A DNA stretch of 64,000 nt from Synechococcus sp. HK05 (GTDB lineage Bacteria > Cyanobacteriota > Cyanobacteriia > PCC-6307 > Cyanobiaceae): the NCBI RefSeq assembly GCF_019104765.1, contig NZ_JAHRXJ010000010.1, positions 62,001-126,000 on the forward strand, given 5' to 3'. Below the pieces are notes generated by a model. That model was not told the DNA's origin and did not search any database. It saw only the letters and a list, made by a program, of their open reading frames with translations. Of this stretch, positions 31,601 through 39,543 are shown in pieces (positions within the stretch are counted from its first letter, which is position 1; every line of letters starts with the position of its first letter). Made by a program: the position numbers and the translations under genes.

Positions 31601-32433
31601 TGGCCCTCAGCGCTCTGCTGCTGCTCGGCCTTGGCGGAGGCCTGATCGGCTTTCTGCTCTCCGTGCTCGGGGCCGGCGGCTCGATCCTGCTGTTGCCACT
31701 CCTGGTGAGCGGCGCCGCCCTGCCCACCCGGGAAGCCGTTCCCCTCTCGCTGCTGGTGGTGATGCTGCTGGCCCTGGCCAACCTGGGGCCCTATGTGCGC
31801 CGCGGCCAGTTCGCCCTCAAGCCGGCCTTGATCCTGGGGGTTCCGGCACTGGCGGGCAGCTGGCTGGGGGGCAGCTGGGTGAAGGCCGGGCTGATTCCTG
31901 AGCCGGTGCAGCTGGGGGTGTTCAGCGCGGCGGCGCTGGTGGCCTCCTGGCTGCTCACCCGCGGCTCCAGTGGCAGCACCGGCGCACGGCCTCGCCCAGC
32001 GCTGCTAGCCATTCAGGGGATTCTGGTGGGGCTGCTCACCGGCATTGCCGGTGTGGGCGGCGGCTTTGCAATCGTGCCCGCCCTGGTGCTGCTGGCGGGG
32101 CTGCCGATGCAACTGGCCAGCGGCACCAGCCTGCTGCTGATCGCCGTGAATGCCCTGGTGGCCCTCGGTGCCCTCGGCCACTGGCCAGCCCAGAGCCTGC
32201 CGTTGATGCTGCCCCTGCTCGCCGGCGGCGCCCTGGGTGCTGTGGTGGGGCAACGGCTGGCGCCCCATCTCAGCGATCGCCACCTGCGCCAGGGCTTTTC
32301 GATCCTGCTGATCGGCTCGGCGCTCCTGAGCGGTGTGGAGGCCTGGAAACGTCAGCCGGAAGCGCTGCGCGATGAACAGGCGCGCAGGCAGGCCCCGGCG
32401 CTGCTGAGCAGCTCCCATTCACACCAGATCTGA
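31600..32433 (+). CDS. TauE/SafE-family sulfite exporter
   Basis: A 277-residue membrane protein with about eight helices and the two-fold repeat of TauE/SafE: GGLIGFLLSVLGAGGSILLLPLL near the start and ILVGLLTGIAGVGGGFAIVPALVLL in the second half. In sulfide operons such proteins export sulfite or thiosulfate produced by the dioxygenase and rhodanese. The start is fixed by the TGATG overlap with the rhodanese gene. The tail after residue 250 is a polar, His-rich extension. Confidence 0.88.
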   Translation: MALSALLLLGLGGGLIGFLLSVLGAGGSILLLPLLVSGAALPTREAVPLSLLVVMLLALANLGPYVRRGQFALKPALILGVPALAGSWLGGSWVKAGLIPEPVQLGVFSAAALVASWLLTRGSSGSTGARPRPALLAIQGILVGLLTGIAGVGGGFAIVPALVLLAGLPMQLASGTSLLLIAVNALVALGALGHWPAQSLPLMLPLLAGGALGAVVGQRLAPHLSDRHLRQGFSILLIGSALLSGVEAWKRQPEALRDEQARRQAPALLSSSHSHQI

Positions 32434-32456
32434 TCGCTCGCCCGTACCCACGCACC

Positions 32457-32903
32457 ATGACCAACCGCACTTTTCGCTTCCGGCTGCGCAGCAGCCATCG
32501 CGCGCCCGAACGCGCCACCCAAGATCTGGTGGTGGAGTTCCTGAGCGATTCGGGCCTCTGGGAACCGCAGCAGCTCAGCTTTTCGATGCCCGGCTTCCGG
32601 ATCTATCTGATCTCGCTACTGCTCTGCCAGCACTTCTATCTGGTGGCCAATGCCCGCGAGAAGGCCATCCCGCTGCAAGAGGTGCAGGCTGATTTCAACG
32701 TCACCACCAGCAGCGAATGGATCATCGCCAGCGTGGAAGGAGCGTTCCGAATCCGGCTGGATCCAGGGGCAGACCCGGCCGAACAGCCCCTAGCCAGCGC
32801 TGAGGTGATGGCCTTCATGGAAGAACGGATGAAGCTCTGCCCGATCTCCAAAAACCTGCCGGAATCGGTGAGCAAAACGATCAACGTCACCAGCGTGGCT
32901 TAG
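32457..32903 (+). CDS. OsmC-like protein
   Basis: A 148-residue protein. A hydrophobic helix with the first Cys (LISLLLCQHFYLVANAREK) and a second Cys in MKLCPISKNLPE match the two catalytic cysteines of OsmC/Ohr thiol peroxidases, and the terminal VSKTINVTSV strand fits. The N-terminal 40 residues differ from classic OsmC, so the resemblance is partial. Its place 23 bases after TauE supports a role in thiol, persulfide or peroxide handling. Confidence 0.6.
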   Translation: MTNRTFRFRLRSSHRAPERATQDLVVEFLSDSGLWEPQQLSFSMPGFRIYLISLLLCQHFYLVANAREKAIPLQEVQADFNVTTSSEWIIASVEGAFRIRLDPGADPAEQPLASAEVMAFMEERMKLCPISKNLPESVSKTINVTSVA

Positions 32904-32941
32904 GGCATCGAGAATCGGGTTGATCCGCTGCTGATCAGCCC

Positions 32942-33184
32942 ATGCCTGAAACCACCACGCAGCCCATCGAGCATTGCCCGCGCTTCCCTGAGCACTGCTC
33001 ACTCGAGTGCATGGAGCGCATGCGAGCGGAGTTTGGCAGCTACGCCCTCAGTGAGCCCCCCTTCGAAGACTGGTGCCCGATGGCGAAGGCGCTGCGGCGA
33101 CAGGAGGAGGAGCGGCGGCGCTTTGAGGGCCAGCAACTGAAGGCCTTGCACCACCGGGAATTCCCTGACGACCCACTGGACTAG
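32942..33184 (+). CDS. Small cysteine-containing hypothetical protein
   Basis: An 80-residue protein with four Cys (EHCPRFPEHCSLECM and DWCPMAK) followed by a highly charged helix (RRQEEERRRFEGQQ). The Cys spacing could bind zinc or an Fe-S cluster; no family recognised. It is 38 bases after the OsmC-like gene. Its TAG stop shares the four bases CTAG with the stop of the convergent Crp/Fnr gene. Confidence 0.55.
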   Translation: MPETTTQPIEHCPRFPEHCSLECMERMRAEFGSYALSEPPFEDWCPMAKALRRQEEERRRFEGQQLKALHHREFPDDPLD

Positions 33185-33777
33185 GCCGCCGCCAGCGGAG
33201 CCGATTCCACCAGGGCCGGAGCCAGGCGCAGGCAGCTCTCGCCGGCAGGAACCTCAATCAACTGAGCCTGACGAATCTTGGAGATCATCCGGGTGGTGGT
33301 GACCCGGGTGGCACCGATCAACTCGCCGATGCGATCGTGGGTGAGGCGGAACGGCAGATCGCACCAATCGCCGCAGCGGCGCCCCATGCGCCGCACCAGC
33401 AGGCTCAACAGCGCGTGCAGACGCTGCTCAGCATTACCCAAATGGCGAATGCGCAGCAGCTGCAGCGTCCATTCATTCACGGGATCAAAGCCACTGCTCA
33501 GGGCCGGTTCGGCCTCGGTGCTGAAAAGCAGAGGCGTGAGGGCCTCCACGCACACGCCTTCGCTGCAGAGGCGATCGGTGCGCAGCTGATCGCCGGGCTG
33601 CAGGAAGGCAAGGGTCATGCCCTCGGTTTCCTCGCAAGGGCAATACACCCGAGCCATCCCCTCGAGCACCTCGATACAGCTGCCCTCAGGGCGCAGGCTG
33701 GGATCGAGCAAAACGGTCTGCCCCACCGGCATCCGCACGGCGTTGACAGGGGTATCGGGGAGAAAACGGAAACTCAT
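33181..33777 (-). CDS. Crp/Fnr-family regulator rich in cysteine
   Basis: A 198-residue regulator. A short cNMP-type beta domain (about 10-90) and a dimer helix precede the helix-turn-helix (LTHDRIGELIGATRVTTTRMISKI, about 145-168). Eight Cys are present: 34, 46, 48, 71, 76, 135, 139, 182; the CPC and CSEGVC pairs sit in the sensory domain where cAMP contacts would be, so a thiol, Fe-S or redox signal is plausible. A perfect palindrome between -10 and start suggests autoregulation. It is convergent with the sulfur operon and downstream of futA. ATG 33777 is chosen by the MSFRFLPD start. Confidence 0.85.
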   Translation of the reverse strand: MSFRFLPDTPVNAVRMPVGQTVLLDPSLRPEGSCIEVLEGMARVYCPCEETEGMTLAFLQPGDQLRTDRLCSEGVCVEALTPLLFSTEAEPALSSGFDPVNEWTLQLLRIRHLGNAEQRLHALLSLLVRRMGRRCGDWCDLPFRLTHDRIGELIGATRVTTTRMISKIRQAQLIEVPAGESCLRLAPALVESAPLAAA

Positions 33778-33800
33778 GGACCCAGCGACGGCAGGGCTAA

Positions 33801-33817
33801 TTGCGAATGCGTCGCAA
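33801..33817. promoter_or_regulatory. Perfect palindrome TTGCGA-N5-TCGCAA at the Crp/Fnr gene
   Basis: TTGCGA (33801-33806), ATGCG, TCGCAA (33812-33817); arms extend to seven bases (ATTGCGA/TCGCAAT). It covers the presumed transcription start of the Crp/Fnr gene, which is where an autorepressor would bind. A one-mismatch copy lies at 20092-20108. Confidence 0.6.
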
Positions 33818-33844
33818 TGTAGAGAAGCGCTGCGCTTTTTGCAA
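33816..33844 (-). promoter_or_regulatory. Sigma-70-type promoter of the Crp/Fnr gene
   Basis: On the minus strand: -35 TTGCAA (33844-33839), a 17-base spacer, -10 TACATT (33821-33816). Overlapping the -35 is GTTATTGAGAATCGC (33859-33845), which resembles half of a Fur box. The promoter reads toward the Crp/Fnr start at 33777. Confidence 0.6.
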
Positions 33845-33901
33845 GCGATTCTCAATAACAACTAGCTGCTGCGAATCGGCGGGGCGGTGCCTTGGAGGCA
33901 C

Positions 33902-33932
33902 AAAAAAGCCGCCTCGGGCAAGCCCGGGCGGC
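33902..33932 (-). terminator. Rho-independent terminator of the iron-binding protein gene
   Basis: On the minus strand, a GC-rich stem GCCGCC-CGGGC / GCCCG-A-GGCGGC (33932-33908) with a TT loop and one bulge is followed by TTTTTT (33907-33902), 33 bases after the futA stop. Confidence 0.85.
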
Positions 33933-33965
33933 GAGGGTGGTGCACTGGAGCTGGACGCTGATGCC

Positions 33966-35042
33966 TTAGCGCCAGCCGTTGCGTGCCATCAGCTGCACGG
34001 CAGCTTTGTTTTTGGCACCCATCTGTTCGGCCGAAACGCCATCCCCTTTGAAGGTGCCAAAGCGCTTGAGGATCGCGTTGTTGCCGTAGCCCTTCAACGG
34101 ATATTCGTTGTTGGCCTCGGCGTAGCCACGGCCGCCGCTGGGGGAGGCCAGAAACTCAATCAGCTTCTGCGCTGCGGCTGGGTTTTTGGAGGTTTTCACC
34201 ACCCCGGCCCCACTGATGTTCACGTGGGCGGGATCGGGGAACACCACCTTGAGCCGGCTGGCGAGGGCTTTGTCGGCGGCACCGCCCTCGCCCGAGAGCA
34301 TCCGCGCCACGTAGTAGGTGTTCACCAGGCCAACGCCGCACTGGCCGTTGCCAATGGCGCGAATCAACGGGGTATCGGAGGTGAAGTAGGGCTTGGTCAC
34401 ATTGCTGGTCATCCCCTTCACCCACTTGGCGGCTGCGGAGTCGCCGCGCAGGATCATTTGATCCGCCACCAACGACTGGTTGTAAACGCTCTTGCTATCG
34501 CGCAGGCAAAGCTTGCCCTTGAGGGCGGGATTGGCCAGATCCGCGTAGGTGCGAATCGAGGCTGGATTCACCAGCTTGGGATTCACAGCGGCCACACGCA
34601 CGCGGCGCGTGAGACCAAACCAGCGCCCTTTGCTATCGCGCAGGTTCACCGGCACATCCCGCTGCAACGTGGTGGACCGGATCGGCCGGAAAAGTCCCAG
34701 ATCGGTGGCCTTATCGAGACGGGCCGCATCCACCAGCACCAACACATCGGCCGGGCTGTTCTGACCTTCAGCGCGCACGCGCTCAATCAGGGCGTCGTCC
34801 TTGGCCTCCAGCAGCTTCACTTTGATGCCCGTGCGCGCGGTGAATTGCTGATAAAGCGCCTTATCGGTGTTGTAGTGACGGCCGGAATACACACCGATCT
34901 CCTGGCTCTGGGCCTTGGCCAGTTCCACGCCGATGGCCGTGATGACGGCACCGGCAGCGGTCACACCGAGCAACGCCAGGGCACCCAGGCGCTCGGGCCG
35001 CGTTAACGATCGAAGCGAAGGGATGTTCAAGGGGGAATGCAT
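33966..35042 (-). CDS. futA: Iron(III) ABC transporter substrate-binding protein (FutA/IdiA type)
   Basis: A 358-residue periplasmic binding protein with an N-terminal hydrophobic signal or anchor (about 18-40). The mature part starts QEIGVYSGRHYNTDKALYQQF; the Tyr-rich segments (YNTDKALY, KSVYNQSL, NTYYVARM) supply the phenolate ligands that bind ferric iron in FutA. Length matches the family. It is divergent from the permease gene at 35168 and carries its own terminator. Confidence 0.92.
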   Translation of the reverse strand: MHSPLNIPSLRSLTRPERLGALALLGVTAAGAVITAIGVELAKAQSQEIGVYSGRHYNTDKALYQQFTARTGIKVKLLEAKDDALIERVRAEGQNSPADVLVLVDAARLDKATDLGLFRPIRSTTLQRDVPVNLRDSKGRWFGLTRRVRVAAVNPKLVNPASIRTYADLANPALKGKLCLRDSKSVYNQSLVADQMILRGDSAAAKWVKGMTSNVTKPYFTSDTPLIRAIGNGQCGVGLVNTYYVARMLSGEGGAADKALASRLKVVFPDPAHVNISGAGVVKTSKNPAAAQKLIEFLASPSGGRGYAEANNEYPLKGYGNNAILKRFGTFKGDGVSAEQMGAKNKAAVQLMARNGWR

Positions 35043-35111
35043 CAACCTGACCGGCACTATGGCCAGCCCCGCCCCCCAGAAGCAGGGCAACGATCATTGC
35101 CCACGCGGGGG

Positions 35112-35127
35112 TGTGACATTGGTTACA
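35112..35127. promoter_or_regulatory. CRP-like site between iron transport genes
   Basis: TGTGA-N6-TTACA, one base from the CRP consensus TGTGA-N6-TCACA, 41 bases before the permease ATG and 70 bases before the futA start. No Fur box is evident in this 125-base region. A single match found by eye. Confidence 0.3.
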
Positions 35128-35167
35128 TCGATTCGTGCAAAGAGCTGGCCCCGTAGGCTTTTTGCCC

Positions 35168-36727
35168 ATGGTTCCCCTTACCGCCCAGGCATCGTCCCCA
35201 GCTCCGCAGCAGGGTCCGCAGCGCCGCTGGCTGGCGGCGAGTGTGCTGCTGCTCTCCACTCTCGCCCTCGCGCCGGTGGTGGGGCTGGGCTGGTTTGCCT
35301 TCGGCGGGGGATCGGGTGAGGCCGCTCGCTTTGACCTCGGCATCGGCGGCACGGAGCAGATGCTCAACACGCTGCTGCTCGTTGTTTTGGTGGGATTGCT
35401 CACCGCCGTGCTGGGCACAGCCACCGGCTGGCTCACAGCCCGATGCGCCTTCCCCGGGCGGCGCTGGCTGCGCATTGCGCAACTGCTCCCCCTCGCCACG
35501 CCGAGCTATCTGCTGGCTGCCACCTGGATTGATCTCGGCAGTCGCTACGGGCTGCGGGTGCATGGCGTTGTGCCCACCTTGGTGGTGATGGTGCTGAGCA
35601 CCTACAGCTACGTCTTTCTGCTATCCACGGAGAGTTTTTCCGTGAGCGGCCGCCGTCAGCTGGAGGCCTGCCGCAGCCTTGGCGTCGGCCCCTGGGGCAG
35701 CTTCCGGCGTGTCGCCCTGCCGATGGCTCTGCCCGCCATCGGCGCCGGCGTGGCCCTCGGGGGGATGGAGGTGGTGAATGAACTGGGAGCCGTGCAGCTC
35801 CTCGGGGTGCCAACCCTCTCCACCGGCATCCTGATGCGCTGGCAACAAGACGGGGATCCCCAAGGGGCCGTAGCCCTTGCCTTGATGGCCCTCGTGCTCG
35901 TGGCGCTGCTGGTGGGCGCAGAACGCAGCCTGCGCCAGCGCAGCCGTTGCTGGAACCTGGGCAACGATGGCGATGCCGATCCCCAATGGCATCTGAAGGG
36001 TCAACGCCGTTGGCTGAGCCAGCTGGTGTGTGGGGTACCGCCGCTGATCACGCTCGGCCTTCCCCTGATCTGGGCGGGGCTCAGTGCGGATCAAATTCGA
36101 GGGGAAGACAGCAGTGAACTGCTCGCCCTCGGGAGCCGCAGCTTTGGGCTGGCTCTGTTGGCGGCCGCCCTCACCCTGGCGGGTGGATTGCTGCTGGCGA
36201 TCGCCAAGCGCTGGATTCCCAATGCCGTTCTTCAGCGGCTCACCTTTGTCTCTGGGCTCGGCTATGCCATCCCCGGCACCGTGCTGGCCCTGGCCTTGAT
36301 GCTGCTGGGTGGGCCACTGGCGCTGGCGCCCTTACTCCTGTTGGTGTGGGGGTATGGCGATCGCTTTCTGGCGGTGTCGAAGGGAGGGCTTGATGCCGCC
36401 CTCGAGCGCATTCCCCCCAGCGTGGACGAAGCGGCTACCTCGCTTGGCAACAGCTGGCTGGGGGTGTTGCGGCGGGTGCATCTCCCCCTGCTGCGCGGCC
36501 CGCTGCTGGTGGGGGGGCTGCTGGTGTTTGTGGACACAGTGAAAGAGCTGCCGCTCACCTTCGCCCTGCGCCCCTTCGACTTCGACACCCTGGCGGTGCG
36601 GGTCTACCAGTACGCCAGCGATGAGCGGGTGGGCGCAGCCTTGGTGCCAGCACTTCTGATTCTGGCCCTCGGCATCGTGGCCGCCATGGCATTGATCCCC
36701 AGCCTGGAGCGCCTCGAGCGGCGCTAA
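35168..36727 (+). CDS. futB: Iron(III) ABC transporter permease (FutB type)
   Basis: A 519-residue inner-membrane permease with about twelve helices in two homologous halves, each carrying an EAA-type loop that contacts the ATPase: QLEACRSLGVGPWGSFRRVALP in the first and VDEAATSLGNSWLGVLRRVHLP in the second. This duplicated layout is typical of ferric-iron permeases. ATG 35168 is preferred over upstream in-frame starts. It is divergent from the binding-protein gene; the ATPase gene is not in the window. Confidence 0.88.
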   Translation: MVPLTAQASSPAPQQGPQRRWLAASVLLLSTLALAPVVGLGWFAFGGGSGEAARFDLGIGGTEQMLNTLLLVVLVGLLTAVLGTATGWLTARCAFPGRRWLRIAQLLPLATPSYLLAATWIDLGSRYGLRVHGVVPTLVVMVLSTYSYVFLLSTESFSVSGRRQLEACRSLGVGPWGSFRRVALPMALPAIGAGVALGGMEVVNELGAVQLLGVPTLSTGILMRWQQDGDPQGAVALALMALVLVALLVGAERSLRQRSRCWNLGNDGDADPQWHLKGQRRWLSQLVCGVPPLITLGLPLIWAGLSADQIRGEDSSELLALGSRSFGLALLAAALTLAGGLLLAIAKRWIPNAVLQRLTFVSGLGYAIPGTVLALALMLLGGPLALAPLLLLVWGYGDRFLAVSKGGLDAALERIPPSVDEAATSLGNSWLGVLRRVHLPLLRGPLLVGGLLVFVDTVKELPLTFALRPFDFDTLAVRVYQYASDERVGAALVPALLILALGIVAAMALIPSLERLERR

Positions 36728-36751
36728 ACACCGCCCGCTACGCCGCGCCGC

Positions 36752-37429
36752 TCAGCCCCGCCACCACTGCTCCACCACCGCCGGAGTGCCATACCAGCAC
36801 GGCCCAAAGGCGCCGCCATGGGCCACCCCCTGCAGGGTGATGGCCTCAGCGCTATCCAGCAACGCCGACTGCACCGGCACCAATCCATCGCCCTCGAGAT
36901 CGATGCGACCGGCGATCGCCTGATACGAACGCGGCCCCATCCGCGCGCTCAAGCCAGAGCCCTCTCCAGGTGCCAGGGCTCCGGCCACAGCGATGTAGTG
37001 CACGCGATCGGCAAAGCGGGCGCCGGGATAGCGGCGATCCACCATGGCCCGAAGCGGTGTGGCGCGAACCGCGGTGTGCGGGCTGCCCAGGGTGTAGAGC
37101 CGATCGGCCCAGCGCGTGCCGTTGTAGGTACGGCCCGCGAAGGGATCATTCGCGAGAAACAAGCGCAGCATCACCCCACCGGAGCTATGGCCGATCAAGG
37201 TGACGCGGCCCGTGGGTGAGCGGGCCGCCAGGGCCTCGGCTCGCTCCGCCACGCGATCCAACAACCGCCGCCAGCCCCAGGCCCACGACGTGAGCAACCA
37301 ATCGAAACGGGTGGCCTTCACCAGCTCAACCTCCTGCTGCGTGTGCTGCTGCAACCAGCTGCACATCGGCTGGTAAGCCTCCTCGGTGATCAGAAATCCA
37401 CCCAGGATCAGCACAGGTTGATTGGGCAC
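36752..37429 (-). CDS. Lipase/esterase-like alpha/beta hydrolase
   Basis: A 225-residue hydrolase: PVLILGGFLI oxyanion strand, nucleophile elbow TLIGHSSGGVMLRL, GDGLVPVQSALL with the Asp and AHGGAFG with the His. This is the cyanobacterial/plant triacylglycerol-lipase-like group of unknown substrate. GTG 37429 starts it. It is convergent with the permease gene, 24 bases apart. Confidence 0.75.
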   Translation of the reverse strand: MPNQPVLILGGFLITEEAYQPMCSWLQQHTQQEVELVKATRFDWLLTSWAWGWRRLLDRVAERAEALAARSPTGRVTLIGHSSGGVMLRLFLANDPFAGRTYNGTRWADRLYTLGSPHTAVRATPLRAMVDRRYPGARFADRVHYIAVAGALAPGEGSGLSARMGPRSYQAIAGRIDLEGDGLVPVQSALLDSAEAITLQGVAHGGAFGPCWYGTPAVVEQWWRG

Positions 37430-37781
37430 GTGTGGCGCTCTCGTTGGTCAGGGTCTATGGTGAAGCAGTGAATCGAGCGGCGAGTACCAACGCCCCGTCT
37501 CCCTTCACGCCCGATCCGCTCTCCCTGAGAGGGAGTTGAACGTCAACCGTCATTTCGGTTGTCATCGAGGCAAAGCGACAGATAAATCCCTGCAAACAAC
37601 AATGGCAACACACATCCCTACACCCAAACAACACAACACCACAAACCGTCGACCCAAGCCCCAGAAGCCGCAGCCCATCCCGCATCAACCCACCTGGGAG
37701 GAGCTGCTGGGTCGGCGCTGAGGCTGCAGTCCTGCACATCCCGCCATCCATCGCTTGAATGGCAGCTGGTTGATGTGTCTC
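37430..37781. other. Gene-poor AT-richer stretch with small hairpins
   Basis: No well-supported gene. CTCCC/GGGAG (37521-37535) and CAACCG/CGGTTG (37544-37561) form two short hairpins. A 39-codon proline-rich frame at 37602-37721 (MATHIPTPKQHN...ELLGRR) has no ribosome site. The CA-rich composition between 37560 and 37660 differs from the neighbours. A small RNA is possible but not shown. Confidence 0.35.
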
Positions 37782-38159
37782 ATGGATCCTCACTGGCTGA
37801 AACTGCGCTGGCCAATCACCGTGCTCGCCCTGGGCACCATGCTGATCGGGCTGTTGATGCGGACCAGCCAGCACCCCATTCAATTGCGCCTGGTGCTGAG
37901 CTTTGCCGAACCACTCAACTTGGCCGGCCAGGTGCAAGGCGTGCTGAGCATGCCGGATGGCGTGAAGATCGAACCGGCGAGCAGTGTGCGGGTGCGCGTG
38001 ACTGAGCAGGCACCGATTGACCTCAGCGTGAAAAACACAACACCTGTCGAGGTGAACGTGAGCAATCCAAAACCGATTGAAATCAAAATGAGCGAAGACC
38101 AACCCATGGAAGTTGACGTGAAGCCCAAGGCACCGGTGAACGTGAAGATCGGCCTGTAA
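37782..38159 (+). CDS. Membrane-anchored protein with five 10-residue repeats
   Basis: A 125-residue protein. An N-terminal helix (about 9-27) anchors it, with the rest probably outside the cytoplasm. The last 50 residues are five tandem decapeptides of form xxP(I/V/M)(D/E/N)(V/I/L)x(V/I/M)xx: QAPIDLSVKN, TTPVEVNVSN, PKPIEIKMSE, DQPMEVDVKP, KAPVNVKIGL. Alternating hydrophobic residues suggest a beta-strand stack. No known family is recognised. ATG 37773 is an alternative start. Confidence 0.6.
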   Translation: MDPHWLKLRWPITVLALGTMLIGLLMRTSQHPIQLRLVLSFAEPLNLAGQVQGVLSMPDGVKIEPASSVRVRVTEQAPIDLSVKNTTPVEVNVSNPKPIEIKMSEDQPMEVDVKPKAPVNVKIGL

Positions 38160-38204
38160 TCCAGGCCAACTCTCGTTAGCGTGCGGCCAGCGCTATAAGC
38201 ACTG

Positions 38205-39527
38205 ATGGCTCCGGAGCGGTTCTTCCTCGAGCTCACCCCACCGTCTGAACTGCTCCGGGATGCACCCCACGTGGTGATCGTGGGCGCAGGATTCGCGGGC
38301 CTCAAGGCAGCTCAGACCTTCGCGGGCAAGACCATTCGGGTCACCCTGATCGACAAGCGGAACTTCAACCTGTTCCAGCCGATGCTGTATCAGGTGGCCT
38401 CAGGCTTGGTCTCGCAGACCGATGTGGCCTCACCCCTGCGGATCATGATCGGCAAGGCCCCCAACGTGCAGATCCTGATGGGGGAGGTGGTCGACATCGA
38501 TGCCGAGGCCAAGGAGGTGGTGTTCAACGACCGGCGGCTTCGTTACGACCATCTGATTGTGGCCACAGGCGCCACCAGCAGCTTCTTCGGTCACGACGAA
38601 TGGGCGCAATTCGCCACGCCGATGAAATCGCTGGAAGACGCCTACGGCATTCGCAAACGCGTGCTGGGCGCCCTCGAGGAGGCTGAGCAAACCCCCGATC
38701 TCGACAGGCGCCGCCTGTTGCAATCGGTGGTGGTGGTGGGTGGAGGCCCCACCGGCTGCGAACTGGCGGCCTCGCTCAATGATCTGATGCGTCACACCCT
38801 GGAGCGCGATTTCAAACAGATCGAGCCAGGCCACTGCAAGGTCACCCTGGTGGACCCTGGTGATCGGGTGCTCCGGGCCATGGACCCTCAGCTCTCCAAA
38901 GCAGCCGGCGATCACCTCAGCCGCTGCGGCGTGGAGTTGTTGCTGGGCGGACGGGTCAAGGCGATCGAAGAAAGCAAGTTGGTGGTGACCACAGCCCAGG
39001 GGGAGGTCACGCTCGAGGCCAGCACGATTTGCTGGACCGCTGGGGTGGCGGCATCTCCCCTGGGCAAGTTGCTCGCCGATCGCACCGGCTGCAGCACCGA
39101 TCGCGGCGGCCGTATTCCTGTTCAACCCGACTTCTCAATTCCTGGACACCCTGAGATTCGAGTCGTCGGCGATCTATGCAGCTACAGCCACACCAAAGAC
39201 GGCAAACCGCTGCCTGGCATGGCCGGGCCCGCTGTTCAGATGGGCGTGTGGGTGGCCAAAGACATCCTGGCCCAGCAGCAGAACCAACGCCATTCAGCGT
39301 TTGCCTTCACCGATTTCGGCACCATGGCGATTGTGGGATCGCTGTTTGCGGTGGCCGACCTACGCGGCGTGAAAGTGAGCGGCGTGTTCGGATGGCTGCT
39401 GTGGGGTTTGGCTCACCTGGCGTTCATGCCGGATCGTGAAAACAGGGTGACCCTGCTCACCAAGTGGCTCTGGCTGATCTTCACCCGCGAGCGCTCGGCT
39501 CTTGTGATCACCGAAGCGCCATCCTGA
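38205..39527 (+). CDS. Type 2 NAD(P)H dehydrogenase (NDH-2)
   Basis: A 440-residue membrane-associated flavoprotein that passes electrons from NAD(P)H to quinone without pumping protons. FAD motif VVIVGAGFAGLKAAQTF, the LFQPMLYQVASG quinone-site segment, NAD motif VVVVGGGPTGCELAASL, the second FAD motif IRVVGDLCSY and the C-terminal amphipathic/hydrophobic anchor (GVFGWLLWGLAHLAFM) are in order. The Glu at the end of the second Rossmann strand is replaced by Asp (LVDPGDR), so NADH remains the likelier donor. A TATAAG -10 (38194-38199) sits six bases before the ATG, giving a very short leader. Confidence 0.93.
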   Translation: MAPERFFLELTPPSELLRDAPHVVIVGAGFAGLKAAQTFAGKTIRVTLIDKRNFNLFQPMLYQVASGLVSQTDVASPLRIMIGKAPNVQILMGEVVDIDAEAKEVVFNDRRLRYDHLIVATGATSSFFGHDEWAQFATPMKSLEDAYGIRKRVLGALEEAEQTPDLDRRRLLQSVVVVGGGPTGCELAASLNDLMRHTLERDFKQIEPGHCKVTLVDPGDRVLRAMDPQLSKAAGDHLSRCGVELLLGGRVKAIEESKLVVTTAQGEVTLEASTICWTAGVAASPLGKLLADRTGCSTDRGGRIPVQPDFSIPGHPEIRVVGDLCSYSHTKDGKPLPGMAGPAVQMGVWVAKDILAQQQNQRHSAFAFTDFGTMAIVGSLFAVADLRGVKVSGVFGWLLWGLAHLAFMPDRENRVTLLTKWLWLIFTRERSALVITEAPS

Positions 39528-39543
39528 GGCAAACGCCTCAGGA
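39522..39543. terminator. Bidirectional hairpin holding both convergent stop codons
   Basis: TCCTGAGGC-AAAC-GCCTCAGGA, a perfect 9-base stem. The NDH-2 stop (39525-39527) and the ClC stop (39538-39540 on the complement) are inside opposite arms. No long T run, but a stable stem placed symmetrically for both genes. Confidence 0.6.

Noticed and set aside
33801-35006. A 401-codon plus-strand open frame opposite the iron-binding protein gene
   Set aside because: Low-complexity His/Gly/Ala translation; the minus strand has a clear FutA protein with terminator and signal.
37602-37721. A 39-codon proline-rich frame
   Set aside because: No ribosome site and biased CA-rich composition; kept only as a note in the gap description.
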